Below, one piece after another: positions 1-9,545 of a stretch of 64,000 bases of DNA. The DNA is from a bacterium. GTDB lineage: Bacteria > Armatimonadota > Zipacnadia > Zipacnadales > UBA11051. Each line of letters starts with the position of its first letter. The stretch's first letter is position 1. Both the position numbers and the translations under genes were made by a program. Under the pieces are notes generated by a model. The model did no database searches, was not told where the DNA came from, and saw only the letters and a program-made list of their open reading frames with translations. The stretch covers positions 1-64,000 of the forward strand of contig JAUVVY010000001.1 in the NCBI GenBank assembly GCA_030604405.1, written 5' to 3'.

Positions 1-174
1 CACGAACTTGCACGTGATCTCGATCTGCGGCCCTTGGCCCGGCTGGGCCCACGGCGGCAGCGGCCCTTGGTCCGCACCCGGCTGCGCTGCGCCCGCAACT
101 GCCAGAGTAGAGAGGATCATTACCATTAGAGCAACAGCAAACCCCTGACAGGACTGCCTGCTATTCTGTTTCAT
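1..174 (-). CDS. Partial CDS (5' end only, runs off window start): exported protein, possibly secretin-like
   Basis: Reverse complement reads MKQNSRQSCQGFAVALMVMILSTLAVAGAAQPGADQGPLPPWAQPGQGPQIEITCKFV, a signal peptide followed by a QIEITCKFV segment resembling VEFEIACTF in the neighbouring secretin-like protein; RBS gaggagga upstream. Confidence 0.55.
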   Translation of the reverse strand, partial: MKQNSRQSCQGFAVALMVMILSTLAVAGAAQPGADQGPLPPWAQPGQGPQIEITCKFV

Positions 175-267
175 CGGATAGTCCTCCTCGATAATCGCGT
201 GTGCGCTGACCGCATTATACCATACTATTGCCCACCGCGCAGAAGGCCTGAAAGACAGTCCGGCAAA

Positions 268-315
268 GAAGTATTTTGGCGGCGGGCGGAGAATATGTAA
301 CTGCGTGCCAACTAT
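268..315. repeat. 48-bp direct repeat, copy 1 (gaagtattTtggcggcgggcggagaatatgtaactgcgtgccaactat)
   Basis: One mismatch to 3325-3372, read directly. Confidence 0.9.
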
Positions 316-339
316 CGGCCTGGCCGCTGACGTGCGCTA

Positions 340-1830
340 TTACTCTGTTTTCTCCGGTTCCTTATCGGCCTCGGGCTTATCTGGTGTTTGAGGAGGCACT
401 GGTTCGAGCACTTTGGGCGTGATCGTGATCAGCATGTCTCTGGGCTCCCCCTCAACGCCGGCTTCTGTCTCAGCGGGGGCGCGCTTGGAGCGGAATCGTT
501 TTCCAATGATCGGCAACTTACTCAAGAGTGGGGTGTTCTGATGCGTGTAGCTCTCGCCGACCCGACCACATTGAATTGTCACCGTCTGCCGGTCAGGCAC
601 GGTAACGCTAGTATGGAACTCCTGTGTGGCCAGAATGGGCATGATCTGACCCTCTGGACCGGCGACATTGCCAAGAACATTCTTGAAAATGATTTCGAGG
701 TCTATCGCGATCTTGCCATCCTCCAGCAGAACCGGCTTGACCCTCAGGAAGTTCTCCATGTCTCTTTGCTCGGTTTCAGATGTGATGCGCTGACCGTGCT
801 GGTCGTATTCAGTGGTCGCGACCCGAATGGTCGGATAGAAACTCAGTTCCGCCCACTGGTTGTTGAGGCACGTTATGTGCGGTGCACGTATTACCGTAGC
901 TTTCCCCTCGCTCGCCGCTTTGGCAAGCCATGCCGCCGTGCTTTTTGTGGTCAGGGCCTCCTTCGCCGGGAATGCTCCGGGCGCAACCTCAGCAAACGTG
1001 CAGGCGATTTCGAACTCTACAGGCTTCGCCGCGCCCCACTGCTCCGAAGCTTCAACCTCCAGCAGTGCCGCCACGCCCATGCGTGGCTGCTGCACGTAGA
1101 AGAAGCTCCCCCCCCTGCTTCCGCCATATCCAAACGACAGTGCGGAGCCATAGGGCTTGCCCACGCTCGGATCCATTACGGGCGGTGTCTGCCATATCAC
1201 TAGCGTCTTCTCTCCCGCGCTGATCGGTGCAGATGTGGTACAGACGGTTTTTACGAAGTCTGGCCGGCCCACAAAAGCCTTGATCGTCTCATCATATTTG
1301 CCACTGGTGAGCCGGTTGTGGACTATTTCTGTTTCGACGGTCAAGTTCGGCGGCGTGCCGGTCGGGTGCAGCGACACCGTATAGCCTTCTTTCTCGGCCA
1401 GTTGGACGCGCCGGTACAGGTCCGCCCCCTGCGCCTCCAGGTAGTACTGCGGTCCCAGCCGGGGCCAATCAAGCTCAAGTGTCAGCATTTCAGTGAGCTC
1501 CAGGGCGTGCGAAACAATACTGTGCGCAAGGCCCGGCGAACGGATGTCGCCCTCAGATGTTTGGAATAGGTGCTTCAGACACGCTTCGCCCGGTCGCCTG
1601 ATTGTCACCACCTTGCCCCCGCTTATTCTTGAAGTGGTTATTTGATCCCCGGAAAGACTTAACTGGGACTCAGTAGCGCTATATATAGCCACCTTGGCGG
1701 TTATTCTCGGATGCGTCAGGGGAGTCGCCGCCGCTCCATCTGCCACAACTATCCCCTGCAAAGTCAGCAGTGCCAACATAGCCATAACTGGTACACACTT
1801 GCTGATGAATTCCCTGTCAAGAGACCGCAT
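340..1830 (-). CDS. Exported secretin-like protein (type II/III secretion system protein family)
   Basis: N-terminal signal peptide; C-terminal secretin signature-like TPLLSKLPIIGKRFRSKRA...DMLITITPKVLEP. Confidence 0.7.
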   Translation of the reverse strand: MRSLDREFISKCVPVMAMLALLTLQGIVVADGAAATPLTHPRITAKVAIYSATESQLSLSGDQITTSRISGGKVVTIRRPGEACLKHLFQTSEGDIRSPGLAHSIVSHALELTEMLTLELDWPRLGPQYYLEAQGADLYRRVQLAEKEGYTVSLHPTGTPPNLTVETEIVHNRLTSGKYDETIKAFVGRPDFVKTVCTTSAPISAGEKTLVIWQTPPVMDPSVGKPYGSALSFGYGGSRGGSFFYVQQPRMGVAALLEVEASEQWGAAKPVEFEIACTFAEVAPGAFPAKEALTTKSTAAWLAKAASEGKATVIRAPHITCLNNQWAELSFYPTIRVATTEYDQHGQRITSETEQRDMENFLRVKPVLLEDGKIAIDLEIIFKNVLGNVAGPEGQIMPILATQEFHTSVTVPDRQTVTIQCGRVGESYTHQNTPLLSKLPIIGKRFRSKRAPAETEAGVEGEPRDMLITITPKVLEPVPPQTPDKPEADKEPEKTE

Positions 1831-1859
1831 GGTACAATCCTCCTCTGAAGTCGCTTCTC

Positions 1860-2594
1860 TTACGGAGCCACAAGCCTTTGTGCCAGCATGTTTTCATCTG
1901 CCGCCTGCTCAGCGGGAGCGGCATTTTGTCCGCCATCGTCAGTTTCGATCGCTTCCGGCTCTGGCTCGTGTTCTCCAACGATCCTGGCCGGCCGAATCTC
2001 CTCGGTCACAACCGGCGGGGGAATCAGCGGCGGCACATCCAGATGGATGACTATTTCTCCTAGCTTCGCCGGCTCCGGTTCGGCTGCAACTAAGATCTGC
2101 TCTGGCGGCTGTGGCCGCTCGCGATAGACGACCCTTTCCTTGATCACCGTCACTTCTTTGACCACTACACGCTCCTTGACTACCGGCACCCCAACCTCCA
2201 CCAGCTTCTCCACGATCTTGGGCACCTTCACGACCTCGCTAACAATGGCCTCACGCGGCCATACTGACCGGCCCGCCCACACGCCCACGCTGAAAGCCAG
2301 AAGCAGCGCGACAGCAACTCCCGCCAGCGCCTGTGCTCTCCTGCTGGTCCTCGCTGCGGGGGCCGCACTGTCCTTCTCGACGGCCTGCAGGATGCCCGCC
2401 GTAGCCCGTTCCAGGCTCTCTTCATCTACCGGACCACGCACGGCTGCCTGCACTGCACTCTGCGCCTGCTGCAGCCTGTGCAGTTCGGCCCGGCAGTCGG
2501 GACATTCGGCCAGATGCCGGTCAAGCTCATCGCGGTCAAAGCTTACTCCGTCCAGCATTTGATGCATTAGTGTCCGCGCTTTGCGACAGTTCAC
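1860..2594 (-). CDS. Anti-sigma factor, zinc-finger (zf-HC2) type with one TM segment
   Basis: N-terminal HLAECPDCRAEL motif, central TM AGVAVALLLAFSVGVWAG, location directly after an ECF sigma gene. Confidence 0.8.
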   Translation of the reverse strand: MNCRKARTLMHQMLDGVSFDRDELDRHLAECPDCRAELHRLQQAQSAVQAAVRGPVDEESLERATAGILQAVEKDSAAPAARTSRRAQALAGVAVALLLAFSVGVWAGRSVWPREAIVSEVVKVPKIVEKLVEVGVPVVKERVVVKEVTVIKERVVYRERPQPPEQILVAAEPEPAKLGEIVIHLDVPPLIPPPVVTEEIRPARIVGEHEPEPEAIETDDGGQNAAPAEQAADENMLAQRLVAP

Positions 2595-2597
2595 AGC

Positions 2598-3200
2598 TCA
2601 GTCCTCCTCCACATAATCCGCCAGTAGTTCGGCCAGCTTTTGCCTGGCACGGTGCAGGTGTGATTTTACCGTCCCCACCGCGCAGCCCATAGCTTCTGCC
2701 ACACCGGCCAGGTCCATATCTGCCAGCGCAAAGAGTGTAATTGCCGCACGCTGCCTAGGTGGCAGGGCGGCCAGAGCCTGGCGCACCTCATCCTGCAGAT
2801 CATTTGTCGCCGCGTGCCCCGCCGGATCAGCATCTGCCGCCTCGCCAGTAACCAGCGCACTTAACGACGTCCCATTTCCAAGGCGCCGCTGTTTTCGCAA
2901 TCTGGTCAGCGCGCAGTTGACGGTGATGCGCCGGATCCAGTCAGCGAACGCATAGCGTGCATCGTACCTGCTGATGGCCTGGTATCCGCGCACGAAGGCC
3001 TCCTGCACCACATCTTCGGCATCTTCGGCGTCGCCGAGTATGGCATAGGCCACCCGATAAACCATTTTCCGGTGCCGATGCACAAGCTGCGCATAGGCAT
3101 CAACATCGCCCTGCTGGCACTTATGTGCTAGCTCTTTGTCGAGGCTGGCCATGTCTTCCAGGCTGGCGCTGGCGGTCTGGGTACCCATAGACATATACAC
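2598..3200 (-). CDS. RNA polymerase ECF-type sigma-70 family factor
   Basis: Region 2 (YRVAYAILGDAEDAEDVVQEAFVRGYQAI) and region 4 (LAALPPRQRAAITLFALADMDLAGVAEAMGCAVGTVKSHLHRARQKL). Confidence 0.93.
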   Translation of the reverse strand: MYMSMGTQTASASLEDMASLDKELAHKCQQGDVDAYAQLVHRHRKMVYRVAYAILGDAEDAEDVVQEAFVRGYQAISRYDARYAFADWIRRITVNCALTRLRKQRRLGNGTSLSALVTGEAADADPAGHAATNDLQDEVRQALAALPPRQRAAITLFALADMDLAGVAEAMGCAVGTVKSHLHRARQKLAELLADYVEED

Positions 3201-3324
3201 CCGTCGCGGCTGGTGGGTTTACAGGACGCAAAACTATTCTGGATATTATTGCTGTCCTCACGCGTGTACTGACAGGTAATGATTCGCTGGCAAGGCAGAT
3301 TTACCCTTCCGTGTGTGAAAGCAG

Positions 3325-3372
3325 GAAGTATTCTGGCGGCGGGCGGAGAATATGTAACTGCGTGCCAACTAT
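3325..3372. repeat. 48-bp direct repeat, copy 2
   Basis: One mismatch to 268-315. Confidence 0.9.
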
Positions 3373-3402
3373 ACTCGCCATCTACGGCGGGGAGGCCGGA
3401 AT

Positions 3403-5982
3403 ATGAAAATGAGACTCGCTTCGCTCATAGTAATCATCCTTCTTCTCGGCGGCTGCACGTCACTGGCTGCAGTCGAGCTGAACCTGCTTGCCGGCGGCGG
3501 CTTCGAGGCCGGCAGTTGGAGTCAGGCGGTGTGGGACGGCCAGGGCAAAGCTGCCATCAGTACCGACCAGTTCCACGGCGGAGCCAAGTCTCTGCACCTG
3601 CAAGGCACCGACAAAGCTACCATCGTCACCGACCGTAGGTTCAGGCTGTTTGCCCCGGGCGACCCGGTCACGCTCAGCGGCTATTGGAAGGGCAAGGTGA
3701 CTGCCGGCACCGGCGGCCGCATCGTCCTGCGCTGGCTTGATGCGGCGGGCCAGACGCTAGCGGACGAGCCGCCGATGGCTAAGAGCGGGGAGTTCGACTG
3801 GGAAAAGTTCGAGGCTACCTTCACACCACCGCAGCAGGCTGCCACCGGCCAGCTCTTTCTCGAAATCTGGGAGACCGTCGGTGACGTCTGGTATGACGAT
3901 GTACGGATTGTCCAGCAGATTGAGCCGCTGAAGCCTGCCGACATACTAACCGGCAAGGATCTCGACATTGTCAGGGTTGCGGTATTCGACGCCAATGCGG
4001 CCGGTGGCACGGGCTACGGCGGGCCGGGCATTCAGGAGATGCTGGCCGCACAGCCCGGCATCACGGCCGACATTATCAGTGATCTTTCCCTCCATACACT
4101 GGTCAAGTATGACACCCTGGTGCTGCCGAATGTCCACAACCTGGGCCAGGCGCAAAACGACAAACTGCTCGCCGCAAATCCCGATGTGGCCTGGCTTGCC
4201 GACGGCCGCGCGATGGTTTCTGCTTATGTCCGGATGGGCGGCGGCCTGGTCCTGACGCACCAGTCCAACGGTCAGGGCGCTTTCACAACTCCGCTGACAC
4301 CGCGGATTGCCACAGTCACAGACAGGACTTTCGACATCAAGGCGACCGAGTTTGTTGACCATCCCGTCACCCTCGGCCTGCAGCCGTTCGAATCGAGCTT
4401 CGAGGACTCCCGCATCCTGCGGCCAGGCCCGCTGGGACACGTCATCATGAAGAACGAGTCCGGTCACGCGCTGGCTGTAGTCGGCAACCTCGGCGACGGC
4501 AGAGTCATAGGGATCGGTATGTGCCCGGGCATTGACCAGGACACTAAGCCGGTGGTCCCCAGCGGCGGCGAGGCGCAACTGGTCACCAACGCCGTCAAGT
4601 GGGCCGCCGCCACAACGCTGCAGCCCTTCATGGTGGTGGTCTCGCCAAACGTCGTCACCCTCGCCGAGCCTGACCAGCCGCTTGAGTTGACCGTGACCAT
4701 CATCCCCGCACAGGAGGCCGCCGATGGTGAAGTGGCCCTCGAATTCGCCCTGGCAGGCCAGGAGCATAGAGTCGCGCCCGACAAGATCGCCGACGTGGAG
4801 AGTGCGGACAATCTAACCACCATGCAAGTCAGCTTTCCCACTGCTGACCTGACTGATGGGAGCTACTATGTCGAGGTGAAAACGAATATGGCCACCTATG
4901 ATGAGCCTGACCTTGTCGCCACAATCAAGAACCAGTCCGGGTTTGCCAAATTCGCCGATACGCTGCCCAAGTCGCAGTTTGAATGGACCGCGATGAATGT
5001 GCATGGGCCGGGCGCGATCAGGAGTGAAGCGGACGCTGTCCAGATCGCCCAAATGGCCAAGGAGATGAATTTCGACGCCGTGCTATACAATGCCAAGCCG
5101 CCCAGCGGCTACCAGTATTACAATACTGAGATCGGCGAAAAACCAGCCGGCTTTGAGGACATTGACTCACTGGCGCTGGGAGTCAAGGCCTGCCATGCCC
5201 AGGGGCTGCAGCTTCTGGTGCAGTTTTGCGCCTTCGCCGAGGGTAGCGCCGCCAATCCCAGCAAGTTCATCCGCGAGCATCCCGAATATGCCGACTGGAA
5301 CCCCGGCGACGGGCCGGACCTGACCAAGCACCAGTATGGTGCGGTATTCGGCTGCCCGGACCGGCCTGAAGTGCGCGAGTACGAACTGGCCTTGATCCGC
5401 GAAATGTGCGAAAACTACGACATTGACGGCATCAGCTTCGACTACATCCGCTACAAGAACGACGCCTATTGCGTGTGCCCCTACAGCCAGCAAAAACTTG
5501 CCGAATACTGCAAGGCGCACCCCGATTTGAGCGAAGCCGGGGCCCGCGCCCAGATGTCGAAGCATGCTATCGTCAGCTTTACCTGGGAGGTGCGCAAGCT
5601 GCTGGACGAGTTCGACCCCAAGCTGCTGCTGCACGGCTACTGCCATCCGACCTGGGCCAACGAATTCCCGCTGAAGTACCTGTCCTTCCGCGCCTCAGCC
5701 CACGGCAAGGACCCCGCACGCGGCGGCGGATGGTCGCTGGAGAAAGTCTATGAATCGGCCAAGCGCAATGTCGAGCTGGCCGACGATCACATTGACTACA
5801 TGGTGGCGGCGCCGATGGCCGACACGGCTTATCTGAAATGGGCCAAGAGCCCGGAGCGCTTCCGCCGCGAGCTGCGCCTGATCAGCCATGCCGGCGCGCG
5901 CGATATCATGATCTATCTTTACTCCACGCTGCGCCAGAAACCCGAACTGCGCGAGACCATCAGGCAGGAATTAACCGACTGA
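3403..5982 (+). CDS. Lipoprotein, family-10-like glycoside hydrolase (GHL10/DUF187 type) with N-terminal CBM-like and ThuA/GATase-like regions
   Basis: Lipobox LLGGC; YDIDGISFDYIRYKNDAYCVC GHL10-type motif; RBS ggggagg. Confidence 0.75.
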   Translation: MKMRLASLIVIILLLGGCTSLAAVELNLLAGGGFEAGSWSQAVWDGQGKAAISTDQFHGGAKSLHLQGTDKATIVTDRRFRLFAPGDPVTLSGYWKGKVTAGTGGRIVLRWLDAAGQTLADEPPMAKSGEFDWEKFEATFTPPQQAATGQLFLEIWETVGDVWYDDVRIVQQIEPLKPADILTGKDLDIVRVAVFDANAAGGTGYGGPGIQEMLAAQPGITADIISDLSLHTLVKYDTLVLPNVHNLGQAQNDKLLAANPDVAWLADGRAMVSAYVRMGGGLVLTHQSNGQGAFTTPLTPRIATVTDRTFDIKATEFVDHPVTLGLQPFESSFEDSRILRPGPLGHVIMKNESGHALAVVGNLGDGRVIGIGMCPGIDQDTKPVVPSGGEAQLVTNAVKWAAATTLQPFMVVVSPNVVTLAEPDQPLELTVTIIPAQEAADGEVALEFALAGQEHRVAPDKIADVESADNLTTMQVSFPTADLTDGSYYVEVKTNMATYDEPDLVATIKNQSGFAKFADTLPKSQFEWTAMNVHGPGAIRSEADAVQIAQMAKEMNFDAVLYNAKPPSGYQYYNTEIGEKPAGFEDIDSLALGVKACHAQGLQLLVQFCAFAEGSAANPSKFIREHPEYADWNPGDGPDLTKHQYGAVFGCPDRPEVREYELALIREMCENYDIDGISFDYIRYKNDAYCVCPYSQQKLAEYCKAHPDLSEAGARAQMSKHAIVSFTWEVRKLLDEFDPKLLLHGYCHPTWANEFPLKYLSFRASAHGKDPARGGGWSLEKVYESAKRNVELADDHIDYMVAAPMADTAYLKWAKSPERFRRELRLISHAGARDIMIYLYSTLRQKPELRETIRQELTD

Positions 5983-6093
5983 CACAGCAGGTGCAGATTC
6001 CGCCTGCAGGAATATGGCCTGACATGAGGAAGTATTGCTTACTTAGCGCAGACAATTCACAGTGACAAAACTATATATGGAGGTGCAGAGAAT

Positions 6094-7119
6094 ATGTCAG
6101 ACAAGATCGGTGTCGGGATACATGGTGCTGGCTGGGTGGCCGGCGAGCACCTGAACGCTTACATGGGCAATCCGCATTGTGAGGTAGTCGCGGTGTCCTC
6201 GCGGAAGGAAGAGTCGGCGCGGGCCGCGGCCGAAAACTGCGGCGCGCCGGATGCCACCATCTATACTGACTATGAAAAGTTCCTCGAAGACGAGCGGGTG
6301 CAGCTCCTCTCGATCTGCACGCCAAGTCATCTGCACGTTGCAGAGGGCGTCGCCGCAGCGCAGGCCGGCAAGCATTTCATCATGGAGAAGCCGATGGCTC
6401 TGGACGTGGATGGCATCTATGCTCTGCGCGATGCGGTCAGAGAGGCCGGCGTCAAGACGGTCGTCAGCTTCGTGCTGCACTGGTGCCCCTCGCTTATCAA
6501 TGCCAAGAAGTTCATCGAGGCCAATGCCATCGGCAACATCTTCTACGTCGAGACCGACTACTGGCACGGCGTGGATGACTGGTACAGCGGCTGGGAGTGG
6601 GCGATCACCAGGGCGCAGGGCGGCTCCAGTTTCCTGTTTGGCGGCTGTCATGCCGTGGACGCCGCGCGGTGGCTGACGGACCTCGACATCGTGGAGGTCG
6701 CTGCATTCGGCGGCGGCTGGGACAAGCGCTACGAGTATCCGGCCACCTGTGTCGGCATCGTCAAGTACTCCAACGGCGCTATCGGCAAGATCTCCAGTTC
6801 GGTGGACCTGATCTCCCCGTATCAGTTCAACATAGACATCCTGGGCGATCAGGGCGCCATCCGCGACAACAAGCTCTGGTCGCGCACGCTCCAACCTGAG
6901 GCCAGCGACTGGACCGTAACTCCGGCGATTCTGCCCGACAGCGGCGATGTCGAGCACCATCCGTTTGAGGGCGAGATTGATCACATGGTTGACTGCGTAC
7001 TCAACGATGTCGAATCCGACGTCAACATCGAGGACGCCGTCAACACTCACGAGACCTGTGTGGCAATGGACATGTCCATCGAGCAGGACGGGGCCACGGT
7101 CAAGCTGCCGCTGAAGTAG
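6094..7119 (+). CDS. Gfo/Idh/MocA family oxidoreductase
   Basis: N-terminal Rossmann segment GIHGAGWVAGEHL; ICTPSHLH and EKPMALD motifs. Confidence 0.92.
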   Translation: MSDKIGVGIHGAGWVAGEHLNAYMGNPHCEVVAVSSRKEESARAAAENCGAPDATIYTDYEKFLEDERVQLLSICTPSHLHVAEGVAAAQAGKHFIMEKPMALDVDGIYALRDAVREAGVKTVVSFVLHWCPSLINAKKFIEANAIGNIFYVETDYWHGVDDWYSGWEWAITRAQGGSSFLFGGCHAVDAARWLTDLDIVEVAAFGGGWDKRYEYPATCVGIVKYSNGAIGKISSSVDLISPYQFNIDILGDQGAIRDNKLWSRTLQPEASDWTVTPAILPDSGDVEHHPFEGEIDHMVDCVLNDVESDVNIEDAVNTHETCVAMDMSIEQDGATVKLPLK

Positions 7120-7178
7120 CAGCGTAGCGGCCCGGCGGCAAGACCGACGTAGGATAAGCAAGCGGAGGTTGCGGCGCA

Positions 7179-8207
7179 ATGTCTGATAAGATCGGCTGTG
7201 GGATACACGGCGCGGGCCGGGTATCGCACCAGCATCTCAAGGCTTACATCAACAATCCGCACTGTGAGGTGGTGGCAATTTCCTCGCGGACGGAGGCCTC
7301 GGCCCGCCGGGCGGCGGAAGAATGCGAGCTGCCCGACGCGACCATCTATACCGATTACGAAGAATTCCTGGCCGACGACCGCGTGCAGCTAGTCTCGATA
7401 TGCACTCCCAACCACCTGCATGCAGATGAAGGCGTGGCGGCGGCACAGGCCGGCAAGCACTTCGTCATGGAAAAGCCGATGGCCATCACCCTGGAGGGCG
7501 TCACCAAGCTGGACGCGGCGGTCAGGGAGGCCGGCGTCAAGACCGTCGTCAGTTTCGTCTTACACTGGAACCCCTCGCTGATCAATACCAAGCGGCTTAT
7601 CGCGGCGGGTGCCATCGGCGAGGTCTTCTACGTCGAGACCGATTACTGGCACGGCGTGGGCCCGCGGCTGACTAGCTGGAAGTGGGTCACCACCAGAGCG
7701 CAGGGCGGCTCCAGCTACCTCTTCGGCGGCTCCCACGCAGTCGATGCGGCCCGCTGGCTGACCGGCCTCAATATCGTCGAGGTCGCCGCATACGCCGGCG
7801 GATGGGATGAGAGGTGGGAATTCCCGCCTACGTGTGTGGGTATTGTCAAGTACGACAACGGAGCGATTGGCAAGATCGGCACTTCCCTGGACTGCGTGAT
7901 GCCATACCAGTTCAATATTGACATAATGGGCGATAAGGGCACGATCCGCGACAACAAGCTGTGGTCACGGGAGCTGTTACCTGAAGCCAACGGCTGGACG
8001 GTCACACCGGCCATCCTGCCCAACAGCGGCGATGTCCGGCATCATCGCTTCCAGGACCAAATAGACCATACCGTTGACTGCATACTCAACGATGTCGAAT
8101 CCGACGTCAACATCGCGGACGCGGTCAACACCCACGAGGCGTGTCTGGCTTTCGAGATGTCAATCGAACAGGACGGGGCCACGGTCAAGCTGCCGCTCGG
8201 GAACTAG
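7179..8207 (+). CDS. Gfo/Idh/MocA family oxidoreductase, tandem paralog of the preceding gene
   Basis: GIHGAGRVSHQHL, ICTPNHLHADEG, EKPMAIT; strong similarity to 6094-7119 along the length. Confidence 0.92.
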   Translation: MSDKIGCGIHGAGRVSHQHLKAYINNPHCEVVAISSRTEASARRAAEECELPDATIYTDYEEFLADDRVQLVSICTPNHLHADEGVAAAQAGKHFVMEKPMAITLEGVTKLDAAVREAGVKTVVSFVLHWNPSLINTKRLIAAGAIGEVFYVETDYWHGVGPRLTSWKWVTTRAQGGSSYLFGGSHAVDAARWLTGLNIVEVAAYAGGWDERWEFPPTCVGIVKYDNGAIGKIGTSLDCVMPYQFNIDIMGDKGTIRDNKLWSRELLPEANGWTVTPAILPNSGDVRHHRFQDQIDHTVDCILNDVESDVNIADAVNTHEACLAFEMSIEQDGATVKLPLGN

Positions 8208-8248
8208 AAGGAGGGCAACAGCCGCGCCGGCAGAAGCTGGACAGTGCT

Positions 8249-9016
8249 ATGAACGGGCTGAGCATGGATGGCTACCAGTGTCTGCTAGTCATGGCTGAGG
8301 AGCCTGTCTCGCGCCTTATCGAGGCCTGCCTGCGCGCTCACGGCATGTGTGTGACAGCCTGCGCCACGGCGAGGCAGGCGATTGAAGTTCTGCGTGACCC
8401 CACGAAGCCGCTGCCGCATGTCTGCATCCTGGATGAGGACACCGCTGGCGATCAGGACACAGAAGAGATCGTCGCTCTGGCGAAGGGCGCGTCGGTTTTC
8501 GGCCTCGCAGTAGATCCGGCCGTGTGCGCTGAAAAGTGGCGGGAAGCCGGCCTCCGTTGCCTCAGTAAGCCGTTCAGCCCTCCGGATTTCACCATTGCTG
8601 TTCGGGCGGCTCTGGCACGAGACCATGGCTTATGCATAAAACCCGGGCGCCCGACTAAATGGGAGTCTGCCGTACTCGATCTCTGCTCGGGAAGCGGCTT
8701 TTCCACGTGCATCGCTGCCGACGGCGAAGGTGAAAATGTCCTGGTTGTTGGCGTTGACAGGGCTCCTGATGCTATAATGCGGGCTCGTGAGTGTGTCCGT
8801 CTGATTGGATATCAGAACATCGTGTTCGTGGCAGGCGATGTAACCGCTCTGCCGTTCAAAGCAGCAAGTTTCGCGCGCGCTTACGGCACCAAACATCTGC
8901 ACCTTTATGGACTTACGGCTGAGGCAGTGCAGCAGGCAATGCTCGAAGTAGAACGCGTTAACGCATCAGTCGTTAATGGAGGGGAAGTAATTGGTAATGA
9001 ACAGTCCAGGATCTGA
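8249..9016 (+). CDS. Degenerate receiver-like domain fused to a short SAM-methyltransferase-like domain
   Basis: Start MNGLSMDGYQCLLV; receiver-like CILDED...CLSKPF; methyltransferase motif I VLDLCSGSGFST and VFVAGDVTALPF. ORF track start at 8141 overlaps the previous gene, so 8249 is preferred. Confidence 0.6.
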   Translation: MNGLSMDGYQCLLVMAEEPVSRLIEACLRAHGMCVTACATARQAIEVLRDPTKPLPHVCILDEDTAGDQDTEEIVALAKGASVFGLAVDPAVCAEKWREAGLRCLSKPFSPPDFTIAVRAALARDHGLCIKPGRPTKWESAVLDLCSGSGFSTCIAADGEGENVLVVGVDRAPDAIMRARECVRLIGYQNIVFVAGDVTALPFKAASFARAYGTKHLHLYGLTAEAVQQAMLEVERVNASVVNGGEVIGNEQSRI

Positions 9017-9368
9017 AGGCTCCGGCGGGTCTAGCGGCGTGCTCGCGCAGTTGCGGGCAAGCAATCCCGACATCACCGGCGCGGCGCTGGTGACCGCAGA
9101 CGGCTTTGCCGTCGAGGCCGACACCGGCCCTGAAATAGACGAGGAGAGCCTGGCCGCCCTGGCTGCTGATTTGCTGGCACGCGCCTCGCGCAGCAGTGAG
9201 GAGTTCGGCAATGGCAGGCTCGATGAGCTGTATGCTCGCGGCGACGAGGGCTATCTGATTGTGGTGCGTGCCGGGGCCGGCCAGGTGCTTGCGTGCTTGG
9301 CCTCCTCGAACGCAACCGTGGGGCTGTTGCTGCGCGATGTCAGACACGCTGCGGCCCAGTTGGCATGA
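8991..9368 (+). CDS. Roadblock/LC7 domain protein
   Basis: ITGAALVTADGFAVEAD...LARASRSSEEFGNGRLDELYARGDEGYLIVVRAGAGQVLACLAS pattern; start TTG 8991 or ATG 8997. Confidence 0.75.
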   Translation: MVMNSPGSEGSGGSSGVLAQLRASNPDITGAALVTADGFAVEADTGPEIDEESLAALAADLLARASRSSEEFGNGRLDELYARGDEGYLIVVRAGAGQVLACLASSNATVGLLLRDVRHAAAQLA

Positions 9369-9414
9369 CAAGTACTTGCTGCGCCGGCTCGGGAGCTTTT
9401 GGGCACTGCCATGC

Positions 9415-9443
9415 TTGACACTGTAGCGCTTTTAGGCTAAGCT
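9415..9443 (+). promoter_or_regulatory. Candidate sigma70-type promoter for the infC operon
   Basis: TTGACA (9415-9420), 17-nt spacer, TAAGCT (9438-9443). Confidence 0.45.
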
Positions 9444-9454
9444 TCAGCGTGTTT

Positions 9455-9483
9455 CGTCGCTCTGCGTCACTGCAGAGGCGACG
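9455..9483 (+). promoter_or_regulatory. Strong hairpin in infC 5' leader
   Basis: CGTCGC-TCTGC / GCAGAGGCGACG, one bulge, 6-nt loop. Confidence 0.5.
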
Positions 9484-9545
9484 GCGTACCGGTACCTGGC
9501 AGAATCTTGAGGTGATGTGAGATAGCGCAAAAAAGAGGCTATCGT

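Noticed and set aside
388-1203. 271-aa ORF on + strand opposite the secretin-like gene
   Set aside because: Shadow ORF; opposite strand has a signal peptide and a secretin-type C-terminus.
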